Source: SVTX01 sp964629615 (GTDB lineage Bacteria; Bacillota; Clostridia; Oscillospirales; CAG-272). Taken from it: a DNA stretch of 64,000 nucleotides. A model generated the notes under the pieces. That model saw nothing but the letters and a program-made list of their open reading frames with translations. It did not search any database and was not told the DNA's origin. Below, in pieces: positions 34,566-42,597 of the stretch (positions within the stretch are counted from its first letter, which is position 1; each line of letters opens with the position of its first letter). Made by a program: the position numbers and the translations under genes. The stretch spans positions 90,042 to 154,041 of the forward strand of contig CAZVUD010000001.1 in the NCBI GenBank assembly GCA_964629615.1, in the 5' to 3' direction.

Positions 34566-35018
34566 ATGGCAAACTTCAATTTAAATAAGGTCATCCTCGG
34601 CGGTAGACTTACTGCCGACCCCGAACTCAAAACAACTCAGAGCGGCATCTCGGTAGTGTCCTTCACTATCGCAGTAAACCGCAGATACACAAAGGACTCC
34701 GGTCAGCAGAGCGAATCCGATTTCTTTAACGTAACAGCATGGAGACAGACTGCAGAGTTTGTTTCACGTTACTTCAGAAAGGGTTCTTCCATCTGCATCG
34801 TCGGAAACATCCAGAACAGAAACTGGACAGATCAGGACGGACAGAAGCATTATAGAACGGACATCGTTGCTGATGAAGTAATGTTTGTTGACTCAAGATC
34901 CGATTCCCCCGTAGCTCCCGATGCATTCGGTCAGTCTGCGGCGCCCGCATTCTCTTCACCTGCAGGTTCAGCTCCTAAATTTGAAGAGATAAAAACAGAT
35001 GACGATCTCCCGTTCTGA
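34566..35018 (+). CDS. ssb: Single-stranded DNA-binding protein
   Basis: This is a 150-aa protein. The OB-fold covers residues 1-105 (NLNKVILGGRLTADPEL; SFTIAVNRRY; FFNVTAWRQTAEF). The C-terminus ends in the acidic tip DDDLPF that recruits replication and repair proteins. It has a GGAGG site and lies between rpsF and rpsR. Confidence 0.97.
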   Translation: MANFNLNKVILGGRLTADPELKTTQSGISVVSFTIAVNRRYTKDSGQQSESDFFNVTAWRQTAEFVSRYFRKGSSICIVGNIQNRNWTDQDGQKHYRTDIVADEVMFVDSRSDSPVAPDAFGQSAAPAFSSPAGSAPKFEEIKTDDDLPF

Positions 35019-35055
35019 GATCGTTGTATAACAATTTTACAGGAGGATTTGAAAG

Positions 35056-35304
35056 ATGGATAGAAATGAAACTCGTGCACAAAGACCTGTTGTTCGCAAG
35101 AGAAGAAAAGTTTGTATCTTCTGTGCAGACAAGGTAGCATACATTGATTACAAGGATAGCGCAAAGCTCAGAAAGTTTATCAGCGAGCGCGGCAAGATCC
35201 TTCCCAGAAGAATTTCCGGTACATGCGCACTTCACCAGCGTGAGCTTAACACAGCTATCAAGCGCGCTCGTCAGGCAGCTCTTCTCCCCTATATTGCTGA
35301 TTGA
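35056..35304 (+). CDS. rpsR: 30S ribosomal protein S18
   Basis: This is an 82-aa protein with RKRRKVCIFC, ISERGKILPRRISGTCALHQREL and the basic C-terminus. The Cys pattern (CxxC and a later Cys with His) is the zinc-binding-like form. An AGGAGG site precedes the ATG. It partners S6 in the 30S platform. Confidence 0.97.
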   Translation: MDRNETRAQRPVVRKRRKVCIFCADKVAYIDYKDSAKLRKFISERGKILPRRISGTCALHQRELNTAIKRARQAALLPYIAD

Positions 35305-35325
35305 TCATATTGCAATAATAAATAG

Positions 35326-35358
35326 ATATCCGAGGCAGATATGCCTCGGATATTTGTT
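35326..35358 (+). terminator. Terminator of rpsF-ssb-rpsR
   Basis: ATATCCGAGGCA with its complement forms a 12-bp stem with a GATA loop, followed by TTGTT. Confidence 0.75.
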
Positions 35359-35421
35359 ATATTAACGGAAAATGCGCTGTGAAAAATCGATATTTTCTTG
35401 CAAATTTTTATAAATTTTCCC

Positions 35422-35450
35422 TTTACTTATTCAGATATTTGTGGTATAAT
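35422..35450 (+). promoter_or_regulatory. Promoter for the iron alcohol dehydrogenase
   Basis: TTTACT, 17 nt, TATAAT. The leader of about 110 nt carries TGTGTGC and GCACACA, which can form a hairpin. Confidence 0.6.
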
Positions 35451-35565
35451 ATTATGTGGAGATGTGTGCTCACTCAATGGCAGTGCTTTTTGCACACACT
35501 CATGACTTCATATAAGCATAAGACATATACACATAGATATAATGAGGATCCCGGAGGATATATAA

Positions 35566-36717
35566 ATGCACGGTTTTTTCTTGAGAACTGCAGTTCATTT
35601 CGATGAAAATGCACTTTCCAGACTTGCACAGCTGAAATATGACAAGGTCTGCATATTTGCAGATCCCTTTACAGTTTCAAGCGGACTTATTAAGCTCGCA
35701 ACAAAGCATCTTGACGATGCAAATATCAAGTACAGCATATTTTCAAACATCGTGCCCGATCCTTCCATCGAAAAGGTCGCTGAGGGCGTTGCCGCTCTCA
35801 CAAGTGAGATGGCTCCCTGCCTTATCGCGATAGGCGGCGGCTCTGCCATTGACCTTGCAAAATGTGTGCGCCTCTTTGCACGCAAGCTGAACCCCGACTA
35901 TTTTCCCTACTTCATCGCAGTTCCCACCACGAGCGGAACAGGCAGTGAGGTAACATCATTTGCCGTTGTTACTGACACAGCACAGGGCGTAAAGCATGCT
36001 CTTGTTGATGACGATCTGCTCCCCGATGAAGCAATACTCGATGTTGAAATGGTAAAGAGCGTGCCTGCTTCCATCACAGCCGATACAGGTATGGACGTAC
36101 TCACGCATGCCATAGAAGCTTACGTAAGCACAAATTCCAATACATTTGCAGATCTCTATGCTTCAAGAAGCGTGTTCTTGTGCCTTGAATACCTCGTTGA
36201 TTCCTACAACTACGCCAAGACCGGTGATATAAAGCCAAGAGGACAGATGCATATCGCATCAAACCTTGCAGGTATAGCATTCAACGCAGTTGGTCTCGGC
36301 ATAAATCACGGTATGGCACATCAGCTCGGCGCGCAGTTCCACATTCCGCACGGCAGAGCAAATGCGATACTTCTTCCCCACATAATCGAATACAATGCAG
36401 GTCTTACTTATACAAGCTACATCGACAAGGAGAATTTCGCGCTTAAGAGATACGCGCACCTTGCAAGAAAATTCGGTGTCGGTAATCACAATGATATAAT
36501 CAGCGTGCAGACATTCGTAGCTCACATCAGACAGATGCAAAAGGATATGAATGTCCCCGTATGTGTAAGCGACGCTTGCCCCAACCTCTCGCGCGAGGAA
36601 TACATCTCAAAGATCCCTGCTATGGTATCAGCCGCACTCGCTGACAGATGCACACCCACAAATCCGAGAGTTCCCATGGCACACGAGCTTGCAAAGATAT
36701 TTGAAAACATTTGGTAA
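35566..36717 (+). CDS. Iron-containing alcohol dehydrogenase
   Basis: This is a 383-aa protein, typical for the family. The NAD(P) site reads IGGGSAIDLAK, followed by PTTSGTGSEVT. Metal ligands lie in DTGMDVLTHAIEAY and in GLGINHGMAHQLGAQFHIPHGRANA, which supplies three histidines. A strong GGAGG site sets the start. It oxidises alcohols or reduces aldehydes in the cytosol; 1-propanol-type and butanol-type relatives exist, so the substrate is not fixed. It is a single gene between two terminators. Confidence 0.9.
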   Translation: MHGFFLRTAVHFDENALSRLAQLKYDKVCIFADPFTVSSGLIKLATKHLDDANIKYSIFSNIVPDPSIEKVAEGVAALTSEMAPCLIAIGGGSAIDLAKCVRLFARKLNPDYFPYFIAVPTTSGTGSEVTSFAVVTDTAQGVKHALVDDDLLPDEAILDVEMVKSVPASITADTGMDVLTHAIEAYVSTNSNTFADLYASRSVFLCLEYLVDSYNYAKTGDIKPRGQMHIASNLAGIAFNAVGLGINHGMAHQLGAQFHIPHGRANAILLPHIIEYNAGLTYTSYIDKENFALKRYAHLARKFGVGNHNDIISVQTFVAHIRQMQKDMNVPVCVSDACPNLSREEYISKIPAMVSAALADRCTPTNPRVPMAHELAKIFENIW

Positions 36718-36728
36718 TAAACATATTT

Positions 36729-36776
36729 ACAAAACAGCATCCCCAACGAAAGCTATCGTTTGAGATGCTGTTTTTT
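36729..36776 (+). terminator. Terminator after the alcohol dehydrogenase
   Basis: AAAACAGCATC pairs with GATGCTGTTTT around an inner ACGAAAGC...TCGT arm, followed by T residues. Confidence 0.75.
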
Positions 36777-36805
36777 GAATACTTACCTGCCCTTTTCCAT
36801 ATAAT
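36777..36805 (+). promoter_or_regulatory. Possible sigma-E (mother-cell) promoter for cwlD
   Basis: GAATACTT, 13 nt, CATATAAT resembles the sporulation sigma-E pattern. The sigma-A reading (TTGAAT with a 19-nt gap) is poorer. cwlD is a mother-cell gene in Bacillus. Confidence 0.4.
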
Positions 36806-36826
36806 AATAAAAAACGGCAGGCGGAT

Positions 36827-37567
36827 ATGAACAAGAGCAACACTTTTTTCATCAAATACTCTATCATAACATTGATAATTTGCGCACTTGTGTGCGTTAT
36901 CATTATATTTTCATCCAATATCACAGGTGCGAGCGAGCAAAGCTCATACGCATCTGAAGAAGGATCTCCCGTAACAGTTATAATTGATGCTGGTCACGGC
37001 GGAGAGGACGGAGGCACGCAAAGCAGGGATGGTCTGCTTGAAAAGGATCTGAATCTTGATATAGCAAAACGATTGAGCCTGCTTTTTTCACAAAACGGCG
37101 TAAATGTAATAATGACACGCAGTGACGACAGGCTTCTCTACGACAAAAATGGTGACTACAAGGGGCGAAAAAAAGCCCTTGATGCGCAGGCAAGACTGAA
37201 TATCGCAAGCGAAGATCCGAATGCAATATTTATAAGCATACACCAAAACTATTTTTCAAGCTCGCAGTACAGCGGACTTCAGGTGTGGTATTCAGGCAAT
37301 GACAACAGATCCATGGAGCTTGCGCAATATATACAGAACGGTGTAAAAAGCACGCTCCAACCCAATAACAACCGACAGACAAAGCTTGCGGGCAGTAACA
37401 TATATCTGCTTGAGCATATAAAAAACCCTGCGGTGCTTATAGAATGCGGATTTCTGTCAAATCCCGAGGAAGCCAAAAGGCTGTCAGACCCCACGTACAG
37501 ACAAAATCTTTCAGAGGTGATATACAGATCCGTGACAGAATATATAAAAATGTCAGAAAAAGCTTGA
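36827..37567 (+). CDS. cwlD: N-acetylmuramoyl-L-alanine amidase CwlD, spore cortex muramic lactam formation
   Basis: This is a 246-aa protein. One N-terminal membrane helix (about 10-33) precedes an Amidase_3 domain. Zinc and catalytic residues are visible in IDAGHGG, LLEKDLN, ISIHQNYF and LIECGFLSNPEEA. The QYSGLQVWYSG...NRSMELAQYIQ and YLLEHIKNPAVLIECGF blocks match CwlD more closely than other amidases. It removes peptide side chains from cortex muramic acid so that muramic lactam can form. This marks the organism as a spore-former or a descendant of one. Confidence 0.85.
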   Translation: MNKSNTFFIKYSIITLIICALVCVIIIFSSNITGASEQSSYASEEGSPVTVIIDAGHGGEDGGTQSRDGLLEKDLNLDIAKRLSLLFSQNGVNVIMTRSDDRLLYDKNGDYKGRKKALDAQARLNIASEDPNAIFISIHQNYFSSSQYSGLQVWYSGNDNRSMELAQYIQNGVKSTLQPNNNRQTKLAGSNIYLLEHIKNPAVLIECGFLSNPEEAKRLSDPTYRQNLSEVIYRSVTEYIKMSEKA

Positions 37568-37599
37568 GATAAGGCAAAATGCCTATCTCAAGCTTTTGT
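37557..37599. terminator. Bidirectional terminator between cwlD and the pseudouridine synthase
   Basis: A long stem with AAGCTTGAGATAAGGC and its complement has A and T runs at its ends and serves both converging genes. Confidence 0.8.
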
Positions 37600-38291
37600 T
37601 ATATATCTTCATGCGACAAGATATCAGAAAAAATATCCCAAGGATATCCGCCCATAGGGCGCGACATGACAGATATCTCCTTACCGCTTACGGGATGTAT
37701 AAAGCTGCATCTGTATGACCAAAGCGCGCAGCTGCACCTGTTATCACGGCTCCCGTATTTTCCGTCGCCGCAGAGGGGATGCGCGCGCGAGGACAGCTGA
37801 ACTCTTATCTGGTGTGTCCTGCCTGTAAGCAGCCTTACCGAAAGCAATGTGACATCCTCGCCCTTATCATTTTGTCTGACGGCGATAGATCTATACTGCA
37901 AAACAGCCTCCTTTGCGCCTTTTCGGCTTCCCTTGACGGCAAATGACTTGTTTTTTGTACGGTCATGATAAAGATGATCTCTCATCTCACCTTCACCTGT
38001 GAGCCTTCCGTGGCATACGCAGACATACTCCTTTATGCGATCCTGCGACAGTGCTTCCGAAAGTGAGCCTGTAAGCTTCTTGTCCTTCGAATATACGATA
38101 ACGCCGCCCGTGACCGCATCCAGCCTGTGCAGAACGCCTATATATTCGTCCTCGCCCTTGCTTCTGCGATATTCCTGCAATGTACGCGGCAAGCATTCCC
38201 CACCGTCGTCCCTGCTTTGCGATATCGCACCGACAGGCTTTTCGACGATCAAAATATATTTATCCTCATAAAGGATCACGATATCATTCAT
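37599..38291 (-). CDS. RluA-family pseudouridine synthase
   Basis: This is a 230-aa protein. The catalytic Asp sits in GVLHRLDAVTGGVIVYSK, followed by LLTGRTHQIRVQL and GDGKYG. The start is the ATG with GAGG 6 nt ahead; an earlier in-frame ATG has no ribosome site. It converts uridine to pseudouridine in rRNA or tRNA; without an S4 domain the exact target cannot be told. It lies 62 bp from the rpmA stop with a terminator between them. Confidence 0.9.
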   Translation of the reverse strand: MNDIVILYEDKYILIVEKPVGAISQSRDDGGECLPRTLQEYRRSKGEDEYIGVLHRLDAVTGGVIVYSKDKKLTGSLSEALSQDRIKEYVCVCHGRLTGEGEMRDHLYHDRTKNKSFAVKGSRKGAKEAVLQYRSIAVRQNDKGEDVTLLSVRLLTGRTHQIRVQLSSRAHPLCGDGKYGSRDNRCSCALWSYRCSFIHPVSGKEISVMSRPMGGYPWDIFSDILSHEDI

Positions 38292-38311
38292 ATAAAACCT
38301 CAAATAAGAGA

Positions 38312-38344
38312 AAAGAGGATACTTTATGTGCAAGCATCCTCTTT
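38312..38344 (-). terminator. Terminator of rplU-prp-rpmA
   Basis: On the minus strand AAAGAGGAT and ATCCTCTTT form a 9-bp stem, followed by a T-rich run. Confidence 0.7.
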
Positions 38345-38353
38345 ATGTTACGA

Positions 38354-38632
38354 TCAGTCAGCGTAAACGCTTACCTGCTTCTTACCGTTTGCCTTATGCT
38401 CAAACTTAACTCTACCGTCAATAAGTGCGAAGAGTGTGTCATCCTTACCGATACCAACGTTGTTACCGGGATGGATAGCAGTGCCTCTCTGTCTAACAAG
38501 AATGTTTCCTGCGAGAACTGCCTGGCCGTCTGCTCTCTTAACGCCAAGACGCTTGGACTCACTGTCACGGCCGTTCTTTGTAGAACCTACGCCCTTCTTA
38601 TGAGCAAAGAACTGTAAACTAAGCTTTACCAT
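38354..38632 (-). CDS. rpmA: 50S ribosomal protein L27 with Prp-cleaved N-terminus
   Basis: This is a 92-aa protein starting at the ATG with GGAGG. The N-terminus KLSLQFFAHKKG contains the Firmicutes Prp site; removal of the first nine residues by Prp exposes A10, needed for peptidyl-transferase function. The body shows GSTKNGRDSESKRLGVKRADGQ in part and IHPGNNVGIGKDDTLFAL. The gene order is rplU, prp, rpmA. Confidence 0.96.
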   Translation of the reverse strand: MVKLSLQFFAHKKGVGSTKNGRDSESKRLGVKRADGQAVLAGNILVRQRGTAIHPGNNVGIGKDDTLFALIDGRVKFEHKANGKKQVSVYAD

Positions 38633-38674
38633 TATCTTTACCTCCAAAAATTTAATATGCGTGTGACGTATAAA

Positions 38675-39040
38675 TTAAACGTCATCATAGGGTTTGTCAA
38701 CTACCGTAAGATCAAGGTAGTCATAGTATTCGTCCAACATATCCTCTATTTGCTTATAGTAAGCTAAGAAGATACCCGATACTGCGTATCTTTTCATCTC
38801 GTCCTCCTCAAATTCGGGGAGAGCGGACTTGGACTTGATTCGAATGTCAGCTGTATTCTCGTCGATCGTATAATCAATATGCGAATCGTAAGCGACCTCT
38901 ATCGTATTGATAATGAGCATCGTCATGGCAGACAGTGCAGCGCAGAGGACATCATCACCCTCTTCACCGTAGCCTGTGTGACCCTGCTCCTTGAAGCCGT
39001 AAAAAACACCGCCACTTCTGAAAAAAACGAGCTTTGTCAT
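38675..39040 (-). CDS. prp: Ribosomal-processing cysteine protease Prp
   Basis: This is a 121-aa protein. The active site is GHTGYGEEGDDVLCAALSA, with catalytic His and Cys. It sits between L21 and L27, its usual place, and cleaves the L27 N-terminus. The acidic C-terminus is typical. A second Prp-like protease is in the phage-derived element at 28063..28413; the two share only the active-site pattern. Confidence 0.95.
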   Translation of the reverse strand: MTKLVFFRSGGVFYGFKEQGHTGYGEEGDDVLCAALSAMTMLIINTIEVAYDSHIDYTIDENTADIRIKSKSALPEFEEDEMKRYAVSGIFLAYYKQIEDMLDEYYDYLDLTVVDKPYDDV

Positions 39041-39053
39041 ATCACTCTAAGGA

Positions 39054-39362
39054 TCAGCCAACAATGCTTGTGATCTGGATCTTAGTGTAGGGCTGTCTGT
39101 GACCCATCTTCTTCTTCTCGTTCTTCTTGGACTTGTACTTCATTACATAGATCTTCTTGCCCTTGCCATTCTTCTGAACGACACCTGTAACCTTTGCACC
39201 CTCAACCGTGGGAGTACCGGCCTTGAAGCCTGCCTCAGTAGACAATGCAACAACATCAAATGTAACTTCTTCACCCTCAGCGCAGTTAAGCTTTTCAACA
39301 AAGATAATATCCTGCTCTGTAACTTTGTACTGCTTTCCGCCTGTTGTAATAATTGCGAACAC
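39054..39362 (-). CDS. rplU: 50S ribosomal protein L21
   Basis: This is a 102-aa protein from a GTG start, with GAGAGG 9 nt ahead, which gives the usual MFAIITTGGKQYKV N-terminus. The C-terminus KKMGHRQPYTKIQI matches L21. First gene of the L21-Prp-L27 operon with a structured leader. Confidence 0.96.
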   Translation of the reverse strand: MFAIITTGGKQYKVTEQDIIFVEKLNCAEGEEVTFDVVALSTEAGFKAGTPTVEGAKVTGVVQKNGKGKKIYVMKYKSKKNEKKKMGHRQPYTKIQITSIVG

Positions 39363-39398
39363 GAAAAGCACCTCTCTTTCATATAAGTCTCGCTAAAC

Positions 39399-39438
39399 AA
39401 TGGCGGTGTCAAATAATGACGCACTTAAAAAAGCCATT
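39399..39438 (-). promoter_or_regulatory. Structured L21 leader
   Basis: On the minus strand AATGGC pairs with GCCATT, with an inner GTCA...TGAC arm, in the leader between the promoter and rplU. This fits an L21-type autoregulatory leader; the identity is inference. Confidence 0.5.
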
Positions 39439-39454
39439 TTTACGCGGCATTCTA

Positions 39455-39483
39455 ATTATACCAAAACATATGCATTTTGTCAA
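39455..39483 (-). promoter_or_regulatory. Sigma-A promoter for rplU-prp-rpmA
   Basis: On the minus strand TTGACA, 17 nt, TATAAT, both perfect. Confidence 0.85.
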
Positions 39484-39560
39484 TAGCTTTTTCGAAAAAA
39501 ATCGCAGCTTTTGGCATAGATATTTAATCGTCAAAAATTGCATAAGATCCCATTTAACAG

Positions 39561-39589
39561 TTGACATAATACGCAAAACAAGCTATAAT
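39561..39589 (+). promoter_or_regulatory. Sigma-A promoter for the ROK-like regulator
   Basis: TTGACA, 17 nt, TATAAT, both perfect, 36 bp before the ATG. Confidence 0.8.
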
Positions 39590-39625
39590 TAAATTATTAA
39601 CACGAACACTTGGAGATATATTGAC

Positions 39626-40609
39626 ATGAGATATAAAAAGCTACACTCTGAGCTTGCACATATGCGAGCCGAAAGCGCTCACCTTCTATCAGACGCGTTT
39701 TACAGAAAAAAGAATATGACAAACAGAGATCTCGCGGCATACACAGGGCTTTCCGAGGTCAGCGTGGCAAAGGCTTCCGACATTCTTTTCGACAGTGGAA
39801 TGATATCCGAGGACAAATACACAAATCCGGACACGGGACGCGAATGCTCACGGATGTCCCTATACAAAAATAACAGCTTTATTCTGTGCGATCTCAGCCT
39901 AAAAAGCTGTACCATGCTCTGCCTTGACGGCTCATTTAACGTGATCGCGAACTATCATGAGAAAAAGACATTGGATGCAACATACGATGATATCGAGCGC
40001 TTTATCATCCGTGCAGAGAGCGAGCTGTCACGCCACATTACCTCATATTCGGGAATATGCGTGATATTGCCGAAGGATACCTCATCAAAGGAGGATGTCG
40101 CGCGTGCATTTGAAAATATTTTCGGACACATACCCGAAGTATTTCTCACAAGGCGCGAGTGTATAGTGTCTCTATGCGGCACTCACCTTGGACTTGACTC
40201 ACCGCCCGAGAGCTTATTTTACATAAATATAGGCGAGGATCTTGAAGGATATTACACTTCAAACGGTCTTACATGCACCTGCGACCTTGACCGATTTATA
40301 TTCAAGGGTGATGGGTATGCGTACACAGACGTGGGCGAGCTGTTTTCTTCACAGGAGTTGCTCGGCATTTTGTACGAGATACTTAACAGTGCGCGTGCCC
40401 TGCTCTCCCCCACTGTCTGCATTATAGAATCCGAAAGATTTATCCTTGGCTCACAGTCTGCGGTAAATCTATCACAGAAATTAAGGATGAGCCTTAGCGA
40501 AAAGAAAAAGCTGTATATAAGCGACAGACGTCCGTATTATTATCAGGTTGGCGCCATGGTGCATCTGACGCAGGTGCTGATGGAAAGCATACTGAAAAAA
40601 CAGAAATGA
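39626..40609 (+). CDS. Winged-helix regulator with degenerate ROK-like domain
   Basis: This is a 327-aa protein. Residues 15-75 form a winged helix (NRDLAAYTGLSEVSVAKASDIL). The rest follows the ROK/actin-like fold order (FILCDLSLKSCTMLCLD; SLFYINIGEDLEGYYTSNGL; VGELFS), but lacks the usual glucose-binding and ATP motifs (no D-G-G or zinc cysteines in the right places). It probably acts as a regulator, perhaps sensing a sugar without phosphorylating it. A GGAG site precedes the start. Its target is unknown; the carbon-storage genes nearby are plausible. Confidence 0.65.
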   Translation: MRYKKLHSELAHMRAESAHLLSDAFYRKKNMTNRDLAAYTGLSEVSVAKASDILFDSGMISEDKYTNPDTGRECSRMSLYKNNSFILCDLSLKSCTMLCLDGSFNVIANYHEKKTLDATYDDIERFIIRAESELSRHITSYSGICVILPKDTSSKEDVARAFENIFGHIPEVFLTRRECIVSLCGTHLGLDSPPESLFYINIGEDLEGYYTSNGLTCTCDLDRFIFKGDGYAYTDVGELFSSQELLGILYEILNSARALLSPTVCIIESERFILGSQSAVNLSQKLRMSLSEKKKLYISDRRPYYYQVGAMVHLTQVLMESILKKQK

Positions 40610-40615
40610 CCACAC

Positions 40616-40657
40616 AAAAAAGTCGGTGTGATGCATAGCATCACACCGACTTTTTTT
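40616..40657. terminator. Bidirectional terminator
   Basis: AGTCGGTGTGATGC and its complement around an ATA loop form a 14-bp stem, flanked by A and T runs, between two converging genes. Confidence 0.9.
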
Positions 40658-40675
40658 AATGTATGAATTAAATGA

Positions 40676-41083
40676 TCAGATGTACTTACGTACAACGTCG
40701 CTTGCCTCTGCTGTAGGAATGGAGGATGTAACGACGATGTTTACGCCGAGCTTTTCAGAAAGCTCATCAAGCTCCTTAACGAGCTCATCGAACTTATTAA
40801 GATCGTTCTTTGCGATCTTAAGTGCGGAGTCGATAAAGAGATCTGTAACGTCGTGATTGCTTGCAAGAATACCTGCAACAAATCCTGCCAAGGACTCTGC
40901 ATCAAAAACGAGATATTCATTTGTATTTATAAGTCTTACAGTGTGCTTTACGTCAAAACGAAGTCCTGTACCCTTTTCGATACATACTACAACACCGTTT
41001 GTAGATTCAGCTGCTTCGTTAACAAGGCTGATAAGCTGCTTTGTCTTACCTGTACCCTTAACACCGATAATCAATTTTAACAT
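40676..41083 (-). CDS. Small P-loop protein of unknown function
   Basis: This is a 135-aa protein. Walker A GVKGTGKT lies at residues 7-14, and TDLFIDSALKI (near 80-90) may give the Walker B aspartate. The C-terminal half is helical, ending VVRKYI. It is soluble and small for an ATPase; it could be a reduced RecA/KaiC-like or PilT-like relative. It has its own promoter upstream, so it is separate from pgi. No function is assigned. Confidence 0.6.
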   Translation of the reverse strand: MLKLIIGVKGTGKTKQLISLVNEAAESTNGVVVCIEKGTGLRFDVKHTVRLINTNEYLVFDAESLAGFVAGILASNHDVTDLFIDSALKIAKNDLNKFDELVKELDELSEKLGVNIVVTSSIPTAEASDVVRKYI

Positions 41084-41174
41084 AGTTACCTCCTCGCGCC
41101 AAATTGCGCTTTGTAAATTTATAAGACCTCGGATATTTTCCGATTTTTTAAATAATTCATGATTATTTTACTAT

Positions 41175-41203
41175 ATTATAGCATACTTTTTTGCATTTTT
41201 CAA
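41175..41203 (-). promoter_or_regulatory. Sigma-A promoter for the small P-loop protein
   Basis: On the minus strand TTGAAA, 17 nt, TATAAT. Confidence 0.7.
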
Positions 41204-41248
41204 GTACTTATCAATAAATTTTTTAAAAAATCATGATTTTTTTAACAA

Positions 41249-42583
41249 TTACAGGCGTGCTTCCAGCTTAGCCTTCATGTCCTCATATCCGGGCTTGCCG
41301 AGAAGCGCGAACATATTCTTTTTGTAAGCCTCAACTCCGGGCTGATTGAAGGGATTTACACCCAGCATATAACCCGATATCGCGCAAGCTATCTCAAAGA
41401 AGTATATAAGGTATCCGAGAGAATACTCATCTCTTCCCTTGAGCTCTATAAGTATATTCGGCACGCCGCCGTCCACATGTGCAAGCAATGTGCCCATCAT
41501 AGCCGTCTTCTTAACGGTATTGAGGTCAACGCCGGCAAGGAAATTAAGACCGTCGATATTTGCACTGTCATAAGGTATCTTGAATTCAACGCCGCCATCC
41601 TCTATGGATATAACTGTTTCAAAGAGGTTTCTCATTCCGTCCTGAATATACTGACCGAGCGAATGGAGGTCTGTCGAGAATATTACGGATGCAGGGAAAA
41701 TTCCCTTTTGATCCTTACCCTCGCTCTCGCCGTAGAGCTGCTTCCACCATTCATTCATCATTCTTGCATAAGACTCATATCCGACAAGTATCTCTGTGAC
41801 CTTGCCCTTTCTGTAGAGTATGTTTCTTATAGCCGCATATCTGTAAGCGGCATTCTTATCGATATCGTCTACCGAATATTCCGCCATAGCATCGCGAGCA
41901 CCGAGCATGAGCTTGTCGATATCTATTCCTGCTACTGCAATGGGAAGAAGTCCTACTGCCGTAAGAACGGAAAATCTTCCGCCTACATCATCCGGAACCA
42001 CAAAGGTCTCATATCCTGCTTCATCAGCAAAGGATTTAAGGGTTCCGCGCGCCTTGTCGGTCGTAACGAATATACGCTCTCTTGCGCCTTCCTTGCCATA
42101 CTTATTTTCAAGTATCTCGCGGAATACTCTGAAAGCCACTGCAGGCTCTGTTGTAGTACCCGACTTTGAGATAACGTTTATGCAGACGTCTCTGTCACGG
42201 CAGATCTCAATCAGCTCGGATATGGAGGCGGCGCTGATGTCGCATCCTGCAAAATATATATCAGGGGTATCCTTCTTAAGATTATTGTAATTTGAGGACT
42301 TAAGGAAGTCTATGACCGCACGCGCTCCGAGATAAGAGCCGCCTATTCCTATGGCAATAAATACGTCACAGCTCTTTTTGATCTTGTCTGCGGCAACCTT
42401 TATCCTTTCAAATTCCTCTTTGTCATAATCCCTCGGCAGCGTGGTCCAGCCAAGGAAATCATTGCCTGCTCCGCTCTTGCTTACGAGCAACTCATGTGCC
42501 GCGCTGACATGACGCTTTATATCGTCATACTCATGCGGTGCGATAAAATCGGACAGGTATCTGTCATTAAGTCTGATAGCCAT
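41249..42583 (-). CDS. pgi: Glucose-6-phosphate isomerase
   Basis: This is a 444-aa protein. Motifs include GIGGSYLGARAVI, SKSGTTTEPAVAFR, DDVGGRFSVLTAVGLLP and the C-terminal NPFNQPGVEAYK. It links glycolysis with glucose phosphate pools that feed glycogen synthesis. It is 14 bp after the FolC-like gene on the same strand, at the end of the carbon-storage block. Confidence 0.96.
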   Translation of the reverse strand: MAIRLNDRYLSDFIAPHEYDDIKRHVSAAHELLVSKSGAGNDFLGWTTLPRDYDKEEFERIKVAADKIKKSCDVFIAIGIGGSYLGARAVIDFLKSSNYNNLKKDTPDIYFAGCDISAASISELIEICRDRDVCINVISKSGTTTEPAVAFRVFREILENKYGKEGARERIFVTTDKARGTLKSFADEAGYETFVVPDDVGGRFSVLTAVGLLPIAVAGIDIDKLMLGARDAMAEYSVDDIDKNAAYRYAAIRNILYRKGKVTEILVGYESYARMMNEWWKQLYGESEGKDQKGIFPASVIFSTDLHSLGQYIQDGMRNLFETVISIEDGGVEFKIPYDSANIDGLNFLAGVDLNTVKKTAMMGTLLAHVDGGVPNILIELKGRDEYSLGYLIYFFEIACAISGYMLGVNPFNQPGVEAYKKNMFALLGKPGYEDMKAKLEARL

Positions 42584-42597
42584 AATTTTTCCTCACT

